A DNA stretch of 64,000 bases from Bacteroidota bacterium (GTDB taxonomy: Bacteria; Bacteroidota; Bacteroidia; Bacteroidales; F082), in the NCBI GenBank assembly GCA_009773165.1, contig WOUZ01000001.1, positions 124,001-188,000 on the forward strand, given 5' to 3'. The notes below the pieces were generated by a model that searched no databases, was not told the DNA's origin, and was given only the letters and a program-made list of their open reading frames with translations. Positions 26,033 to 36,330 of the stretch are shown in pieces. Every line of letters starts with the position of its first letter. The first letter of the stretch is position 1. Position numbers and translations under genes: made by a program.

Positions 26033-26089
26033 TTCAACCTGTGTTATATTTCTATATTAAAAAACAAGTTCGTAATCCTGCTAATTATA

Positions 26090-26097
26090 CAAAGATA
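26090..26097 (-). promoter_or_regulatory. Bacteroidota -7 box for lipocalin gene
   Basis: On the minus strand this reads TATCTTTG, an exact TAnnTTTG, 57 bases upstream of the ATG at 26032. No clear -33 TTTG is seen. Confidence 0.45.
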
Positions 26098-26353
26098 AGC
26101 CCCCTTAAACATAAAAAGGTATATTATTGAAACTATTTATATTCTAGCCAAGAATTTGATAAGAATAGACAAGGCTCTGCCTGATAGTGATCTTTGATCT
26201 ATCTTAACTAATTCATGTGCAAGCCAGAAATTTGGAGTAAATACTGAGTAAAACTCAAAAAGAATAACCATGCGTTATAGGCATGGTAAAGAATAACCTT
26301 CTTATTCAAGAGTAATCTTATGTCAAAGACAATATCCTGTCATTTGGTTTTTC

Positions 26354-26361
26354 TATATTTG
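26354..26361 (+). promoter_or_regulatory. Bacteroidota -7 box for CotH-domain gene
   Basis: TATATTTG fits TAnnTTTG and lies 48 bases upstream of the ATG at 26410. A TTTG at 26343-26346 is too close to be the -33 element. Confidence 0.4.
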
Positions 26362-26409
26362 TTGGATTAAACTCAAGGAGATTGAAATCCTGTCCAAAGC
26401 CAATTCAAA

Positions 26410-29400
26410 ATGAATAATTTGAAACCTTTATTACTGTTTGTTTTTACACTTTTTCTTGTGGTTTTTTGGAATTTCCTTTCAGGGCAGGTTGTGATAAATG
26501 AAGGGAGTAACATGAATTATTCTACCATAGCAGATGAAAATGGCGATTTTCCTGACTGGATAGAAATTCTAAACACCGGCAGTGATACCGTCAATCTTTT
26601 CAATTATTCGCTGAGCGATACTCCCAGTAATCCGGCTAAATGGCGGTTTCCTTATTTAAAATTAGCTCCGGGAGCATATATGACTATTTTTTGCAGCGGA
26701 AAAGACCGTAAGCCTGTTTCTGGTTTTGTTACCGTGAGCCAAACGAACGATTACACTCCTTTTGTAGGCTGGAACACGCATGTTTTTTCTACCCCATTTT
26801 ACTGGGACGGTGTTTCCAATATTCTGATAAACACATGTTCTTATAATTCAACTCAATACACCTCAAATTCCAGTTTCAGGCAAACTGCAACACCATTTTA
26901 TTCAACAGTAATGTCATTCATGGATGGAAGCGACGCTTCATGTGTAGCATCCTATGGAACAAAAGTTTATCAAAGACCAAACATGAAATTAAACGATGTA
27001 GTAGTTGGAACCGGACAAATACAGAATTCGCCAACAGACTATCCTGCACCTTATGGAAACTGGTATTGGGCAGCCCGTCATCAAATGTTGATTCTGGCTT
27101 CGGAGCTCACACAAGCAGGCCTTGCTGCCGGATTCATAAAAAGTCTTTCATTTGATGTGGTCTCTACTGATCCTAACACCTGGTACGACTATATTGACAT
27201 TCATATGAAGCTGGTATCCATTTCAGAAATTCCATCCGGCTTTGAACCTGTAGACACCAATTCGTTTCAACATACAAACTTTAAAATTTCTGAAAACGGC
27301 GAAGTTGTAAATCTTTTTTCAGCTGAAGGTGCTTTTTTAAGCACTCTTTATCTCGACTGCGAAGACCTTGACGTTAGCAATGGCCGATACCCTGATGGCA
27401 GCTCGACAACAAGTTTGTTGTGGCCGGCAACACCTTCAGCATCAAATAATAGTTCAACTACTTTCAGCGATTTTCTTGAAAAACCAGTGTTTTCAGTTCA
27501 ATCAGGATTTTACACTTCTCCTTTCCCGGTTTACATAACTAATCCCAATTCACTACCTTGTTCGATACACTACACAACCGATGGAAGCGATCCCACCAAT
27601 CAATCACCGATTTACAACGGGGAGCCACTTTTGATCAATCTTTCCTTTGTTTTAAAAGCAAAGGCTTTTTCACCCAACCAATTGCCAAGTAAAACCACAG
27701 TAACATCTTATTTTTTTGATATAAACCACCAAACTCCGATCATGTCAGTTGTTACAGACGAAACCAATCTTTACGGACCAGATGGCATATTCGATAATTG
27801 GTGGTTTGATTGGGAAAAGGCTGCATATGTAGAATATTTTGATACAGCACAAAATCTAATTTTTTCACAGAGAGCTGGCATGCAAATAGATGGTGGATGG
27901 GGTGGGGCCCGTTCAAATCCACAACATTCTTTCAGAATTGAACTTGATGATGGCGTTTTGGGTGATGGTCCGGTGAATTATCCTGTAATCACTTCACGGC
28001 CTGAAAGAACACATTATGGAAAGTTTTACCTCAGAAACGGCAGCAATCAATACTTGATTCTACCCTACAAAGAAGCCTGTCAGACAGCAATGATGGGAAA
28101 AGAAACCAATAATTATTATTCAGCCTGGGAACCTGTATCAGTTTACATAAACGGTTCATATTTTGGCCTTTATGATTTACGTGAGAAAATGGATACTGAA
28201 TATTTTCAGGTCTTGGATGGTGCTGACAACGACAACATTGACATATTGTCGCAAAGCGCATGGTACGGAGGCGTGTTAAGACCTGTGGAGGGTTCAGTTG
28301 AAGCATTTTATGATGATTTTGACTTATTCGCGCAATTAAACCCTACTGATCCCGGTTTTTGGGATAATGCCAACCAGTACTTTGATCTTAATTGGTACAC
28401 CGATTACATCATTGGTGAGTCATGGATGGGAAATACCGACTGGCCATGGAACAACATCAAAATTGTTCGTTCGGACAAAACCAACTTTACCTGGAGATTT
28501 TGCCTTATGGACATGGAACTTTCCATTCTTCCCAACGCCTGGACCGATTGCTATTTCGACCACATTCAATATATGATGAGCTACGATCAATCCAATAAAT
28601 TTATCAATATATGGCAAATAGGGGTTCAAAATGTGAGGTTCAGAAACTACTTCATCAACCGATTTGCCGATTTGATGAATACTGAGTACCGAATTGAAAA
28701 AATTCTGGCTCTTGAAAATGAAATGTTTAGCAAAATGGTTGTAGAAATGCCAAATGAATATAGCAGATGGGGTGATCCCAACAACATACCCGGACAAATG
28801 ATTGGTTTCGGAAATAATCATAACCTGTTTCAGCAGCAGCTTTCGCAACGTACAAGTCAGGTAAGAAATCATATTCAATCAAATTTTAACTTAGCAAATC
28901 AGGTTGAAGTTACCTTAAAAGTTGATCCTGAAGAAGCTGGCTTTATACGTATCAGCACAGTAACTCCCGATACCTATCCCTGGTTGGGAACATATTTTAA
29001 CGGCGTTCCGGTTAAGATTGAAGCCTTTGCTAAAAGCCCATACACTTTCATAAATTGGTCGGGCAACGGATTGTTCAGCGACACACTCAACCCGGTTTTT
29101 CAGGGAATGTTAAATGCCGAAACCGTGATTTTTGAAGCCCATTTTGAAAATATTACAGGATTCGATGAGTATGAAAGCCTTCATGTATCGGTTTTCCCTA
29201 ATCCTGCCAATGATATTCTGAATGTGTCAATTCAGAATTTACCTAACGAAGAATTGACGTATCGAATATCTGATATTTATGGTAAAACCTTACATCAAAG
29301 TAAGCTTATATTATCCGATCGCAATCATAAGATATCCTTAAAAGACATTAATTCAGGTGTTTATATTTTAGAAATTTTATCTACAAGCAAGAAATATTCA

Positions 29401-29430
29401 AAAGTAAAATTCATCAGGCTTGTTGATTAA
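26410..29430 (+). CDS. CotH-kinase and lamin-tail domain type IX cargo protein
   Basis: A 1006-residue secreted protein. The N-terminal signal segment spans about 5-25. A lamin-tail (LTD) domain follows (VVINEGSNMNYSTIADENG, DWIEILNTGSDTVNL). A jelly-roll-like region lies at about 120-330, then a chitobiase C-terminal-type module (IHYTTDGSDPTNQSPIYNG, about 390-410). The CotH kinase-like domain spans about 440-800, with SFRIELDD, GLYDLREKMDTEYFQ, the metal-site region NTDWPWNNIKI and CLMDMELS. After a short Ig-like stretch, the last 85 residues (VFPNPANDILNV to KVKFIRLVD) form a type A T9SS sorting tail. CotH proteins phosphorylate surface proteins in spore formers; the substrate here is unknown. 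The export route is well supported. Confidence 0.87.
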   Translation: MNNLKPLLLFVFTLFLVVFWNFLSGQVVINEGSNMNYSTIADENGDFPDWIEILNTGSDTVNLFNYSLSDTPSNPAKWRFPYLKLAPGAYMTIFCSGKDRKPVSGFVTVSQTNDYTPFVGWNTHVFSTPFYWDGVSNILINTCSYNSTQYTSNSSFRQTATPFYSTVMSFMDGSDASCVASYGTKVYQRPNMKLNDVVVGTGQIQNSPTDYPAPYGNWYWAARHQMLILASELTQAGLAAGFIKSLSFDVVSTDPNTWYDYIDIHMKLVSISEIPSGFEPVDTNSFQHTNFKISENGEVVNLFSAEGAFLSTLYLDCEDLDVSNGRYPDGSSTTSLLWPATPSASNNSSTTFSDFLEKPVFSVQSGFYTSPFPVYITNPNSLPCSIHYTTDGSDPTNQSPIYNGEPLLINLSFVLKAKAFSPNQLPSKTTVTSYFFDINHQTPIMSVVTDETNLYGPDGIFDNWWFDWEKAAYVEYFDTAQNLIFSQRAGMQIDGGWGGARSNPQHSFRIELDDGVLGDGPVNYPVITSRPERTHYGKFYLRNGSNQYLILPYKEACQTAMMGKETNNYYSAWEPVSVYINGSYFGLYDLREKMDTEYFQVLDGADNDNIDILSQSAWYGGVLRPVEGSVEAFYDDFDLFAQLNPTDPGFWDNANQYFDLNWYTDYIIGESWMGNTDWPWNNIKIVRSDKTNFTWRFCLMDMELSILPNAWTDCYFDHIQYMMSYDQSNKFINIWQIGVQNVRFRNYFINRFADLMNTEYRIEKILALENEMFSKMVVEMPNEYSRWGDPNNIPGQMIGFGNNHNLFQQQLSQRTSQVRNHIQSNFNLANQVEVTLKVDPEEAGFIRISTVTPDTYPWLGTYFNGVPVKIEAFAKSPYTFINWSGNGLFSDTLNPVFQGMLNAETVIFEAHFENITGFDEYESLHVSVFPNPANDILNVSIQNLPNEELTYRISDIYGKTLHQSKLILSDRNHKISLKDINSGVYILEILSTSKKYSKVKFIRLVD

Positions 29431-29449
29431 ACAGCGTTGTTTAGAAAAA

Positions 29450-31051
29450 TCAGCTTTTCTTGAAGATAATTTTTCTGATCCATATAACCCCAAAAATGAG
29501 CAGGCTCAACCAAAGTGGCGCTGAATCCATATACTTTCTATTCAGGCTATAGAAAGTAGAATGTGTTATTAGGGGAACGTCGAAAATAATTGTTTCGGCT
29601 GATCCATAAATGCTTTGCGCCTGAATCTGCCCAAAGGGATCAATTACAGCAGAAACACCAGTATTAGCCGACCGCACAATCCATTTTCCGGTTTCGATTG
29701 CCCTAAGTCTTGCCAGCTGCAAATGCTGCTTATATCCGCCTGCACTACTCCACCAACCATCATTTGTAATGATTACAATCAAACCGGGAAGCATTTTTGG
29801 GCTGGAGGGTGTTAAACCAAATGCTGACTCAAAACAAATAACAGGTTGCAGCTCAGTGCTGTCATTCAAATGAAAAATACTGCTGTCGTTGTGAGTGCCA
29901 TACCTCCCAAAAAATCCACCCGACTTTTCAACAAAACTTCTTAAAGGTTTCATTACCGAAAAAAAAGGTTGTTTCTCAACCAATGGCACAAGCCGCTGTT
30001 TATGATATACCTGGATTTGCTCTTTTTGAATAAGTAGTGCGCTGTTATACAACACATAAGGCACAGAATCATTTACAACAGCTGAGGCATCTGTGCTATG
30101 CCAAGCTTTAAACCTTTTGGTGAAAGCTCCGGTTAAAACAGGCACAGAAATATTCTCAGTAAGTTTCTCAATCAGCCCTATCTGCTCCGAAGTATTCAAT
30201 AGTTCTTCATCAAGTGCATCTACCAGCATCGTTTCAGGGAAAATAATCAGTTCTGTTTCGTTCGTTAAACCTATTTTCATGATGTTTAACGCTTTGGTTA
30301 GTTGTTGGTCAGCTGTCATTCCTGCAAATTTTTCTTTTGTAGGATGAATATTTGGCTGAACAATTAGCACATTTATCCTGCGTCCGTAAGTCAAATCCAT
30401 ATTTTCTTTCATTTGAAACGAAAGTGTAACAGGTATTAATATTACTATTAAACTGCTCACTATCAATACTAAACATTTTGATTTGTTTCCATGAAAGAAA
30501 TTTTTAAGAATTAGAAATAGCAATCCATTTACAGCTATTACCCATGCACTTCCTCCCAAACTTCCGGTAATGCTATACCACTGAATCCAATCGGTTTTTG
30601 CAGCAAACACGTTTCCCAAAGTAAACCATGGCCAGGCAAGTTCCCAATTTTGATGAAGAAATTCAAAAGTCAACCACAGAACCATCAAAACGATCAATTG
30701 CACAATTGATGACCTCCACAACTTTTTTACAAATGACCATGCTGTGAAAACAAGTGCCATATATGTTGCATTGAAAAGATGCGCCAGTAAACTACCTGCA
30801 ATCGTCGAACTATACATCCACCAGCCTGACAGCAAATGAAACAGAAAAAAGCCGGTAAAATAAAGTGAGAAAAGGGTAAGTCTCTTTTTTTCAACATACT
30901 GATCAATATAGAATAACGGAATCAATGCAATGAAAATCAGATAAGTGACTCCATTTGGAAACCATGCCAAATGCAACAACAAACCGGTTGCAGAAGCAAT
31001 TAAAAACCATAGTTGCGGCTTGAGCCTAAAAGAGATTTTATTTTCATTCAT
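29450..31051 (-). CDS. lnt: Apolipoprotein N-acyltransferase
   Basis: Lnt adds the third acyl chain to the N-terminal Cys of lipoproteins at the inner membrane. The protein has 533 residues. Hydrophobic segments fill about 13-220. The nitrilase-like domain covers about 225-490 and has the full Glu-Lys-Cys triad: Glu273 (LIIFPETM), Lys351 (VYHKQRLVP) and Cys406 (PVICFESAF). Additional marks are VQPNI (231-235) and NDGWW near 428. A last hydrophobic helix lies near 510-525. A TACATTTG box sits only five bases before the ATG, so the mRNA may have almost no leader. Many lipoproteins in this window would be its substrates. Confidence 0.94.
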   Translation of the reverse strand: MNENKISFRLKPQLWFLIASATGLLLHLAWFPNGVTYLIFIALIPLFYIDQYVEKKRLTLFSLYFTGFFLFHLLSGWWMYSSTIAGSLLAHLFNATYMALVFTAWSFVKKLWRSSIVQLIVLMVLWLTFEFLHQNWELAWPWFTLGNVFAAKTDWIQWYSITGSLGGSAWVIAVNGLLFLILKNFFHGNKSKCLVLIVSSLIVILIPVTLSFQMKENMDLTYGRRINVLIVQPNIHPTKEKFAGMTADQQLTKALNIMKIGLTNETELIIFPETMLVDALDEELLNTSEQIGLIEKLTENISVPVLTGAFTKRFKAWHSTDASAVVNDSVPYVLYNSALLIQKEQIQVYHKQRLVPLVEKQPFFSVMKPLRSFVEKSGGFFGRYGTHNDSSIFHLNDSTELQPVICFESAFGLTPSSPKMLPGLIVIITNDGWWSSAGGYKQHLQLARLRAIETGKWIVRSANTGVSAVIDPFGQIQAQSIYGSAETIIFDVPLITHSTFYSLNRKYMDSAPLWLSLLIFGVIWIRKIIFKKS

Positions 31052-31056
31052 TGAAA

Positions 31057-31064
31057 CAAATGTA
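31057..31064 (-). promoter_or_regulatory. -7 box abutting the lnt start codon
   Basis: On the minus strand this reads TACATTTG, an exact TAnnTTTG, with five bases between box and ATG (31051). No in-frame Met occurs until about residue 79, well inside the first membrane helices, so the start cannot be moved downstream. Confidence 0.45.
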
Positions 31065-31103
31065 TGAAAGAAACAGCTGAGAATGAAGTAAAGTAAAACC
31101 CTT

Positions 31104-31136
31104 ACAACAAAAAACCAGTCGTAAGGGACTGGTTTT
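31104..31136 (-). terminator. Intrinsic terminator after mutB
   Basis: AAAACCAGTC (31111-31120) pairs perfectly with GACTGGTTTT (31127-31136) around a 6-base loop. On the minus strand it is followed by a T-rich run (complement of 31104-31112). It lies 26 bases beyond the mutB stop and before lnt. Confidence 0.8.
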
Positions 31137-31162
31137 GAATCATTGTTATTATGCGAAAACTA

Positions 31163-33316
31163 TCACTTCCGCATTTGAATTAAAATATCGAGCATTTTTA
31201 TCGCAGCTTCCGAAATGATTGTACCTGGTCCAAAAATAGCAACAGCACCGGCATCATAAAGATATTGGTAATCCTGATGAGGTATTACACCACCTACAAT
31301 CACCATAATATCTTCGCGACCTAACCTCTTCAGCTCGTCAATTACTTGAGGTACAAGTGTTTTATGACCTGCTGCCAAACTTGAAACTCCCAGGGCGTGA
31401 ACATCATTTTCAACCGCCTGACGTGCTGCTTCGGCAGGTGTCTGGAACAATGGTCCAATATCCACATCAAAGCCAATATCAGCATAGCCTGTTGCAACAA
31501 CTTTTGCACCCCGGTCGTGACCATCCTGACCCATTTTAGCGATCATGATTCGCGGGCGGCGACCTTCCAGTTTTGCAAACTCATCGGCCATTTCTGTAGC
31601 TTTCTGGTAACTTTTATCACCTCTGCTCTCTGATGAATACACCCCTGATATGGATCTGATTACTGCTTTATATCTTCCGAAAACTTTTTCGCAAGCCATT
31701 GAAATTTCGCCAAGCGAGGCTCTTTTGGAAGCCGCATCAACAGCCAGTTCCAGCAAGTTTCCTTCGCCTGTGGCACATGAATGGGTAATTGCTTCCAGAG
31801 CCAACTGCACTTCGGTTTCGTTTCGGTTGGCACGCAACACGTTCAGGCGATCGATCTGCGAAAGACGTACAGCGGTATTATCAATATCGAGGATGTCGAT
31901 AGGGTCTTCCTTCTCAAGACGGTATTTATTTACACCTACAATAACATCTTTATTAGAATCGATGCGTGCTTGTTTACGGGCAGCAGCTTCTTCGATACGC
32001 ATTTTTGGAAGTCCGGTTTCGATAGCTTTTGCCATTCCGCCCATTGCTTCGATTTCTTCGATATGAGCCCAGGCTTTTTCAACGAGCTCAGCAGTCAGTT
32101 TCTCAACATAATAGGAACCAGCCCATGGGTCTACAGCTTTGGTAATATTTGTTTCTTCCTGTAAAAAGATCTGTGTATTTCGGGCTATCCTGGCTGAGAA
32201 ATCAGTAGGAAGTGCAATGGCTTCATCCAAGGCATTGGTATGTAATGACTGTGTGTGACCCAATGCTGCACCAAGTGCTTCAATGCAGGTACGGGCGATA
32301 TTATTAAATGGATCTTGTTCAGTAAGGCTCCATCCAGATGTTTGGGTATGTGTTCTTAAAGCCATCGATTTCAACAATTTAGGCTCGAACTTTTTAACAA
32401 TCTTTGCCCAAAGCAACCGTCCTGCTCTCAACTTTGCAATTTCCATGAAATGATTCATCCCCAATGCCCAGAAAAAAGAAAGACGTGGGGCAAAAGCGTC
32501 TACATCAAGACCCGATTTAATGCCGGTCCTGATATAATCCAAGCCATCAGCTAAGGTGTATGCCAGTTCAATATCAGCAGTTGCACCTGCTTCCTGCATA
32601 TGATAGCCGGAAATCGAAATAGAGTTGAACTTTGGCATTTTTTTCGAGGTAAACTCAAAAATGTCAGCTATGATGCGCATTGAAGATTCCGGAGGATAGA
32701 TATACGTGTTACGTACCATGAACTCTTTCAAAATGTCATTTTGAATTGTTCCTGCCAGCTCTTCAAGTTTTGCTCCCTGTTCAAGGGCTGTAACAATATA
32801 AAAAGCCATGATGGGAAGCACTGCTCCATTCATTGTCATCGAAACTGACATCTTGTTGAGAGGTATCTGATCGAATAGAATCTTCATGTCGAGGATCGAG
32901 TCGATAGCAACACCTGCTTTACCAACGTCGCCTACAACACGTTCGTGATCAGAATCATAACCTCGGTGTGTTGCCAGATCGAAAGCTACAGAAAGTCCTT
33001 TCTGACCAGCGGCCAGGTTACGTCTGTAAAAAGCATTTGAGTCTTCTGCTGTTGAAAAACCCGCATACTGACGGATGGTCCATGGCTGCATAACATACAT
33101 TGTGGAATACGGCCCATGCAAAAATGGTGGAATTCCGGCTGCATATTGCAAGTGCTCCATTCCTTCGAGGTCGGATGACGTATAGGCTTGCTTCACCTGT
33201 ATATGTTCAGGAGTTTCCCAGTCAGCAGCAATAGCGTTTTTCTGTTCCCATTCCGACTTTCTCAAAATGCTTTTTGGAACATTTTTGATATTGATATTTT
33301 TGAAATTAGGTTTCAT
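31163..33316 (-). CDS. mutB: Methylmalonyl-CoA mutase, large (catalytic) subunit
   Basis: MutB uses adenosylcobalamin to interconvert succinyl-CoA and methylmalonyl-CoA. This serves propionate formation in fermenting Bacteroidota, or propionate use in the other direction. The 717-residue length is typical. The TIM-barrel part has [29 protein letters not shown]-type sequence (YAGF.TAE at about 64-71), [16 protein letters not shown] and [11 protein letters not shown]. The C-terminal cobalamin domain (about 580-717) carries DGHDRG (Asp598, His600, Gly603), the base-off His motif DxHxxG, plus [10 protein letters not shown]-type and GGVIPHQDY. It lies 5 bases after mutA in an operon, with a terminator behind it. 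Confidence 0.98.
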   Translation of the reverse strand: MKPNFKNINIKNVPKSILRKSEWEQKNAIAADWETPEHIQVKQAYTSSDLEGMEHLQYAAGIPPFLHGPYSTMYVMQPWTIRQYAGFSTAEDSNAFYRRNLAAGQKGLSVAFDLATHRGYDSDHERVVGDVGKAGVAIDSILDMKILFDQIPLNKMSVSMTMNGAVLPIMAFYIVTALEQGAKLEELAGTIQNDILKEFMVRNTYIYPPESSMRIIADIFEFTSKKMPKFNSISISGYHMQEAGATADIELAYTLADGLDYIRTGIKSGLDVDAFAPRLSFFWALGMNHFMEIAKLRAGRLLWAKIVKKFEPKLLKSMALRTHTQTSGWSLTEQDPFNNIARTCIEALGAALGHTQSLHTNALDEAIALPTDFSARIARNTQIFLQEETNITKAVDPWAGSYYVEKLTAELVEKAWAHIEEIEAMGGMAKAIETGLPKMRIEEAAARKQARIDSNKDVIVGVNKYRLEKEDPIDILDIDNTAVRLSQIDRLNVLRANRNETEVQLALEAITHSCATGEGNLLELAVDAASKRASLGEISMACEKVFGRYKAVIRSISGVYSSESRGDKSYQKATEMADEFAKLEGRRPRIMIAKMGQDGHDRGAKVVATGYADIGFDVDIGPLFQTPAEAARQAVENDVHALGVSSLAAGHKTLVPQVIDELKRLGREDIMVIVGGVIPHQDYQYLYDAGAVAIFGPGTIISEAAIKMLDILIQMRK

Positions 33317-33321
33317 AGCAT

Positions 33322-35223
33322 TCAGTTTTTTAATTCGGGCTGTTGTGCAATTCCGAGTTGTTGTTGAAACACCTGAAGGGTTTCCAGCACATTCGATTTA
33401 ACATGAATAAAATGCTCCATGCCGGCAGCTTTTAATTCGTCGGAAAGCACAGGAGGATTACCAGCCAAAGCTACAATACTACTGACTTTCAATGCTTCGA
33501 AAATCTTTAATGCATTGTCGTTATATTCTTCATCAGAACTACAAATAACTACGATCTCCGGTTTGAGTTTCAACGCTTCTTCGATACCTTCTTCAACGGA
33601 TTTGAACCCAATATTATCGATCACCCCAAATCCGGCACACGCAAAAAAGTTGCTGGCAAAATTAGACCGCGCTTTTCGCATTGCAGGATTACCATAAGTA
33701 AACATCCAAGCTTTCGGCCGTGGGTTGTTCTGACTGTATGTATCAGTCTGATACCTTAAAAGCTCAAAAGCTTGTGATCCACGATAGATCTGAATGTGTT
33801 CAATCTCTGCTCCTTCTTTTGATTTATTCTCAGGTTGAAAAACTGAAAGCGGCAACTCGCTCTTCACTATCTCATCAAAATTTGGATATTGGTTTGTGCC
33901 CAGTAAAATTTCTCTTCGGGTAGCTATATGCTGATTTCGTTTCGAAGCACTTTCGTTGATTTGATTTTGAATAATCCCTTTTCGCAGCGCTGCAACAAAA
34001 CCACCCTCTTCATCAATTTTGAGAAATAGCTTCCAGGCTTCATCAACAAGCATTTGTGTTAGATTTTCGATGTAATAAGACCCGGCTGCAGGATCAGCAA
34101 TTTTATCCAGATATGATTCTTCCTTTAAAATGAGTTGCTGGTTGCGGGCGATTCGTTCCGCAAAATCCGAAGGTGTTTCAAAAGCCTGATCAAAGGGTAA
34201 CACCCTGAAAGAATCAACACCGCCCAAAATGGCCGACATTGTTCCTGTTGTTGTGCGAAGCGCGTTTACATAAGGATCATACACTGTAAAATTCCAGGAC
34301 GAATTTTGTCCATAAATGAACATCCTTCCATTGCGGGCATCATTCAATCCATAGGCATTTACAATTTGAGCCCACAACAACCTGTATGCTCTTAATTTGG
34401 CAATTTCCATGAAATAACTTGAACCAACTGCCAGATTAAATTTCATTCGCGGAGCTACTTCACCAATAAACAGGCCTTTGTCAGTTAACCTTGTAAGATA
34501 CTCGCTTCCAGCCGATAATGTATAAGCAATTTCTTGAACAATTGTTGCACCTGCATTAGCAAAGGTATGTCCGTTCACACTAATGACCCGGTAATTTGGC
34601 ATTGCTTTAGCCGCTTTTATGAGCTCGTAGGCAGTACAAAAATCAGCTTCTTCGCTGTCGTACCAGCGACCACGGCGACTAAATCTTGTAATTGGATCGT
34701 AATTTACCGAACCCAAGATCTTATCGAGCGGCCGATTGTATTTTCTTACAAGCTTATCTATTATTGCAACCAGCTTGAGCTGATGGGAAGTGCCGGTGAA
34801 ATTTATTTCTGCTATATCAGCACGTATATTTTTTAACAAGGCTTCGATTTCTTCGAGGCTGTAATCCTTTTTACAATCCAACTCAAAACCCAATGAATCA
34901 ACACCTTTCATTAAGATGTCGAGTGCTTTCTCATTTGCTTTACTGATGTCGCCAACTTTTATATCCTGTCGAACCAGCCACGAATTTCCGGAAGCTTTGT
35001 TTCCTCTAACGAAAGGAAAATCGCCGGGAAAGGTGTGCATCCATGGGATATCGTTCAAATTACCAGCCCTGTAGTAAGGCTTAACAGAAATTCCTTCATT
35101 GGTTTTCCAAATCAGTTTTTTCTCATAATCAGCACCTTTCAGGTCTTTCTGAATAATCTCCTCCCATTGTTCCGTTGATATTGGAGGAAACTCACTGAAA
35201 AGTCGTTTTAATTGATGCTCCAT
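33322..35223 (-). CDS. mutA: Methylmalonyl-CoA mutase, small subunit
   Basis: MutA is the non-catalytic partner of MutB in the heterodimeric mutase. The 633 residues align in order with the large subunit: a barrel with [47 protein letters not shown] and [13 protein letters not shown], then a C-terminal cobalamin-fold domain. The DxHxxG cobalamin motif is missing (the region reads [15 protein letters not shown]), as expected for the small subunit. It is the first gene of the mutAB operon. A minus-strand TAATTTTG box lies 68 bases upstream. I looked for a cobalamin riboswitch in the leader and saw none. Confidence 0.97.
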   Translation of the reverse strand: MEHQLKRLFSEFPPISTEQWEEIIQKDLKGADYEKKLIWKTNEGISVKPYYRAGNLNDIPWMHTFPGDFPFVRGNKASGNSWLVRQDIKVGDISKANEKALDILMKGVDSLGFELDCKKDYSLEEIEALLKNIRADIAEINFTGTSHQLKLVAIIDKLVRKYNRPLDKILGSVNYDPITRFSRRGRWYDSEEADFCTAYELIKAAKAMPNYRVISVNGHTFANAGATIVQEIAYTLSAGSEYLTRLTDKGLFIGEVAPRMKFNLAVGSSYFMEIAKLRAYRLLWAQIVNAYGLNDARNGRMFIYGQNSSWNFTVYDPYVNALRTTTGTMSAILGGVDSFRVLPFDQAFETPSDFAERIARNQQLILKEESYLDKIADPAAGSYYIENLTQMLVDEAWKLFLKIDEEGGFVAALRKGIIQNQINESASKRNQHIATRREILLGTNQYPNFDEIVKSELPLSVFQPENKSKEGAEIEHIQIYRGSQAFELLRYQTDTYSQNNPRPKAWMFTYGNPAMRKARSNFASNFFACAGFGVIDNIGFKSVEEGIEEALKLKPEIVVICSSDEEYNDNALKIFEALKVSSIVALAGNPPVLSDELKAAGMEHFIHVKSNVLETLQVFQQQLGIAQQPELKN

Positions 35224-35291
35224 ATTTATTTTGTTTTGAAAACATTCTTACTGATGGCTTATCGATAAAAAAACCATCATACTTTGGCTGA

Positions 35292-35299
35292 CAAAATTA
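35292..35299 (-). promoter_or_regulatory. Bacteroidota -7 box for mutAB
   Basis: On the minus strand this reads TAATTTTG, an exact TAnnTTTG, 68 bases upstream of the mutA ATG. No -33 TTTG is seen at the right spacing. Confidence 0.4.
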
Positions 35300-35435
35300 G
35301 AACAATTTGCCAAAGGCGGTAAGGGAACTATCAAATTATTGTTAAAACATTAACAGAACGTGGCTTTGTCCTGAATTAACATCTTTAAAAAAGATAGAAA
35401 AAGTGCAGTGTTATTTCTGGATTAAAACTGCCATA

Positions 35436-36329
35436 TCAGGTTGTTAATTTATCCTTCAATGACCTGAAACCCTGCCCAAGAATTTCATCTGCATTAAGTA
35501 TAGTAACAAATGCATTAGGATCAACTTCCTGAATAAACTCTTCAAGAACAGCTATTTCACGTCGGTTCAGGACAACATAAATCATTGTTTTTTTCGTTCC
35601 TGAGAACATCCCTGAAGATTTGATAAAAGTACCTCCCCTTTTGAGGTCATTAGTAATCTTTTGCCCAATCAGTTCATATTGATCTGAAATAACCAAAGCA
35701 AGTTTATCGTAGGTCCAACCCTGAAGAACGGTATCGATTGTTTTACCCATAATAAAAATTGCCAACAAGGAATACAATGGAATTGCCCAGTCGAGAAAAA
35801 CAACAGCTCCTGCCACCACAATAACAGCATCCACTGACATCATCAATTGTCCCAAAGGCCGGCCCGTCCATTTTCCCAACATCATCGCCATAACATCGGT
35901 ACCCCCACATGTAGCCTTAGCCTTAAACAAAAAACCGACACCTAATCCGATGACAGCCCCTCCATATAATGATGATAGCAGAATATCATCCGGAATAAGT
36001 GGCTTTTCTCCAAACCAAAATGTTAGCAAATCCATGAAAACCGAAGTAAGAATGAAGCCGGTAAAGGTTTTTATGCCAAATCGGGGTCCTAGTATCTTAA
36101 TCCCAAAAAGTGTGAGTGGAATATTAAAAACCAGCGCCATCAGACCAACTGGTGTTCCAAAGGTATGATGCAACACAATGGATATACCATAAATACCACC
36201 AGGAACAATTTTCAGTGGTGTAATAAAAAAAACATATCCCGATGCAATAATCAAAGCTCCTGATACTATCAGTGCATAGGCCTTAAACCACTTGGCCGTA
36301 AATGGTTGATATTTAACAATAAAGCCCAT
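35436..36329 (-). CDS. YitT family membrane protein (second copy)
   Basis: A 297-residue integral membrane protein of the YitT family (DUF161 membrane part plus DUF2179). Five or six hydrophobic segments fill about 15-205 (ALIVSGALIIASGYVFFITPLKIVPGG at the start, GGAVIGLGVGFLFKAKATCGGTDV in the middle). The soluble DUF2179 domain at about 220-290 contains RGGTFIKSSGMFSG, VVLNRREIAVLEEFIQEVDPNAFVTI and EILGQGF. It is colinear, without gaps, with the upstream paralogue and ends in the same SLKDK. It begins one base after that gene stops. No transport substrate is established for this family to my knowledge. Confidence 0.88.
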   Translation of the reverse strand: MGFIVKYQPFTAKWFKAYALIVSGALIIASGYVFFITPLKIVPGGIYGISIVLHHTFGTPVGLMALVFNIPLTLFGIKILGPRFGIKTFTGFILTSVFMDLLTFWFGEKPLIPDDILLSSLYGGAVIGLGVGFLFKAKATCGGTDVMAMMLGKWTGRPLGQLMMSVDAVIVVAGAVVFLDWAIPLYSLLAIFIMGKTIDTVLQGWTYDKLALVISDQYELIGQKITNDLKRGGTFIKSSGMFSGTKKTMIYVVLNRREIAVLEEFIQEVDPNAFVTILNADEILGQGFRSLKDKLTT

Positions 36330-36330
36330 T

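Larger units (their letters stand above)
26033..26409. other. Divergent intergenic region with promoters and small hairpins
   Basis: These 377 bases separate the divergent lipocalin and CotH-domain genes. I see no coding frame. The region holds a minus-strand -7 box (26090-26097), a plus-strand -7 box (26354-26361), a 7-base inverted repeat ACCATGC/GCATGGT (26267-26287), a smaller one GAATAA/TTATTC (26291-26307), and the direct repeat AAGAATAACC twice (26260-26269 and 26290-26299). The repeats lie 50-100 bases upstream of the CotH promoter box and could be binding sites. Confidence 0.45.

Noticed and set aside
28420-28878. Minus-strand open frame opposite the CotH-domain gene (152 codons)
   Set aside because: It is antisense to a well-supported gene and has no motif or promoter of its own.
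35224-35435. Cobalamin riboswitch in the leader of methylmalonyl-CoA mutase genes
   Set aside because: No B12-box-like sequence or compact multi-stem leader is visible.
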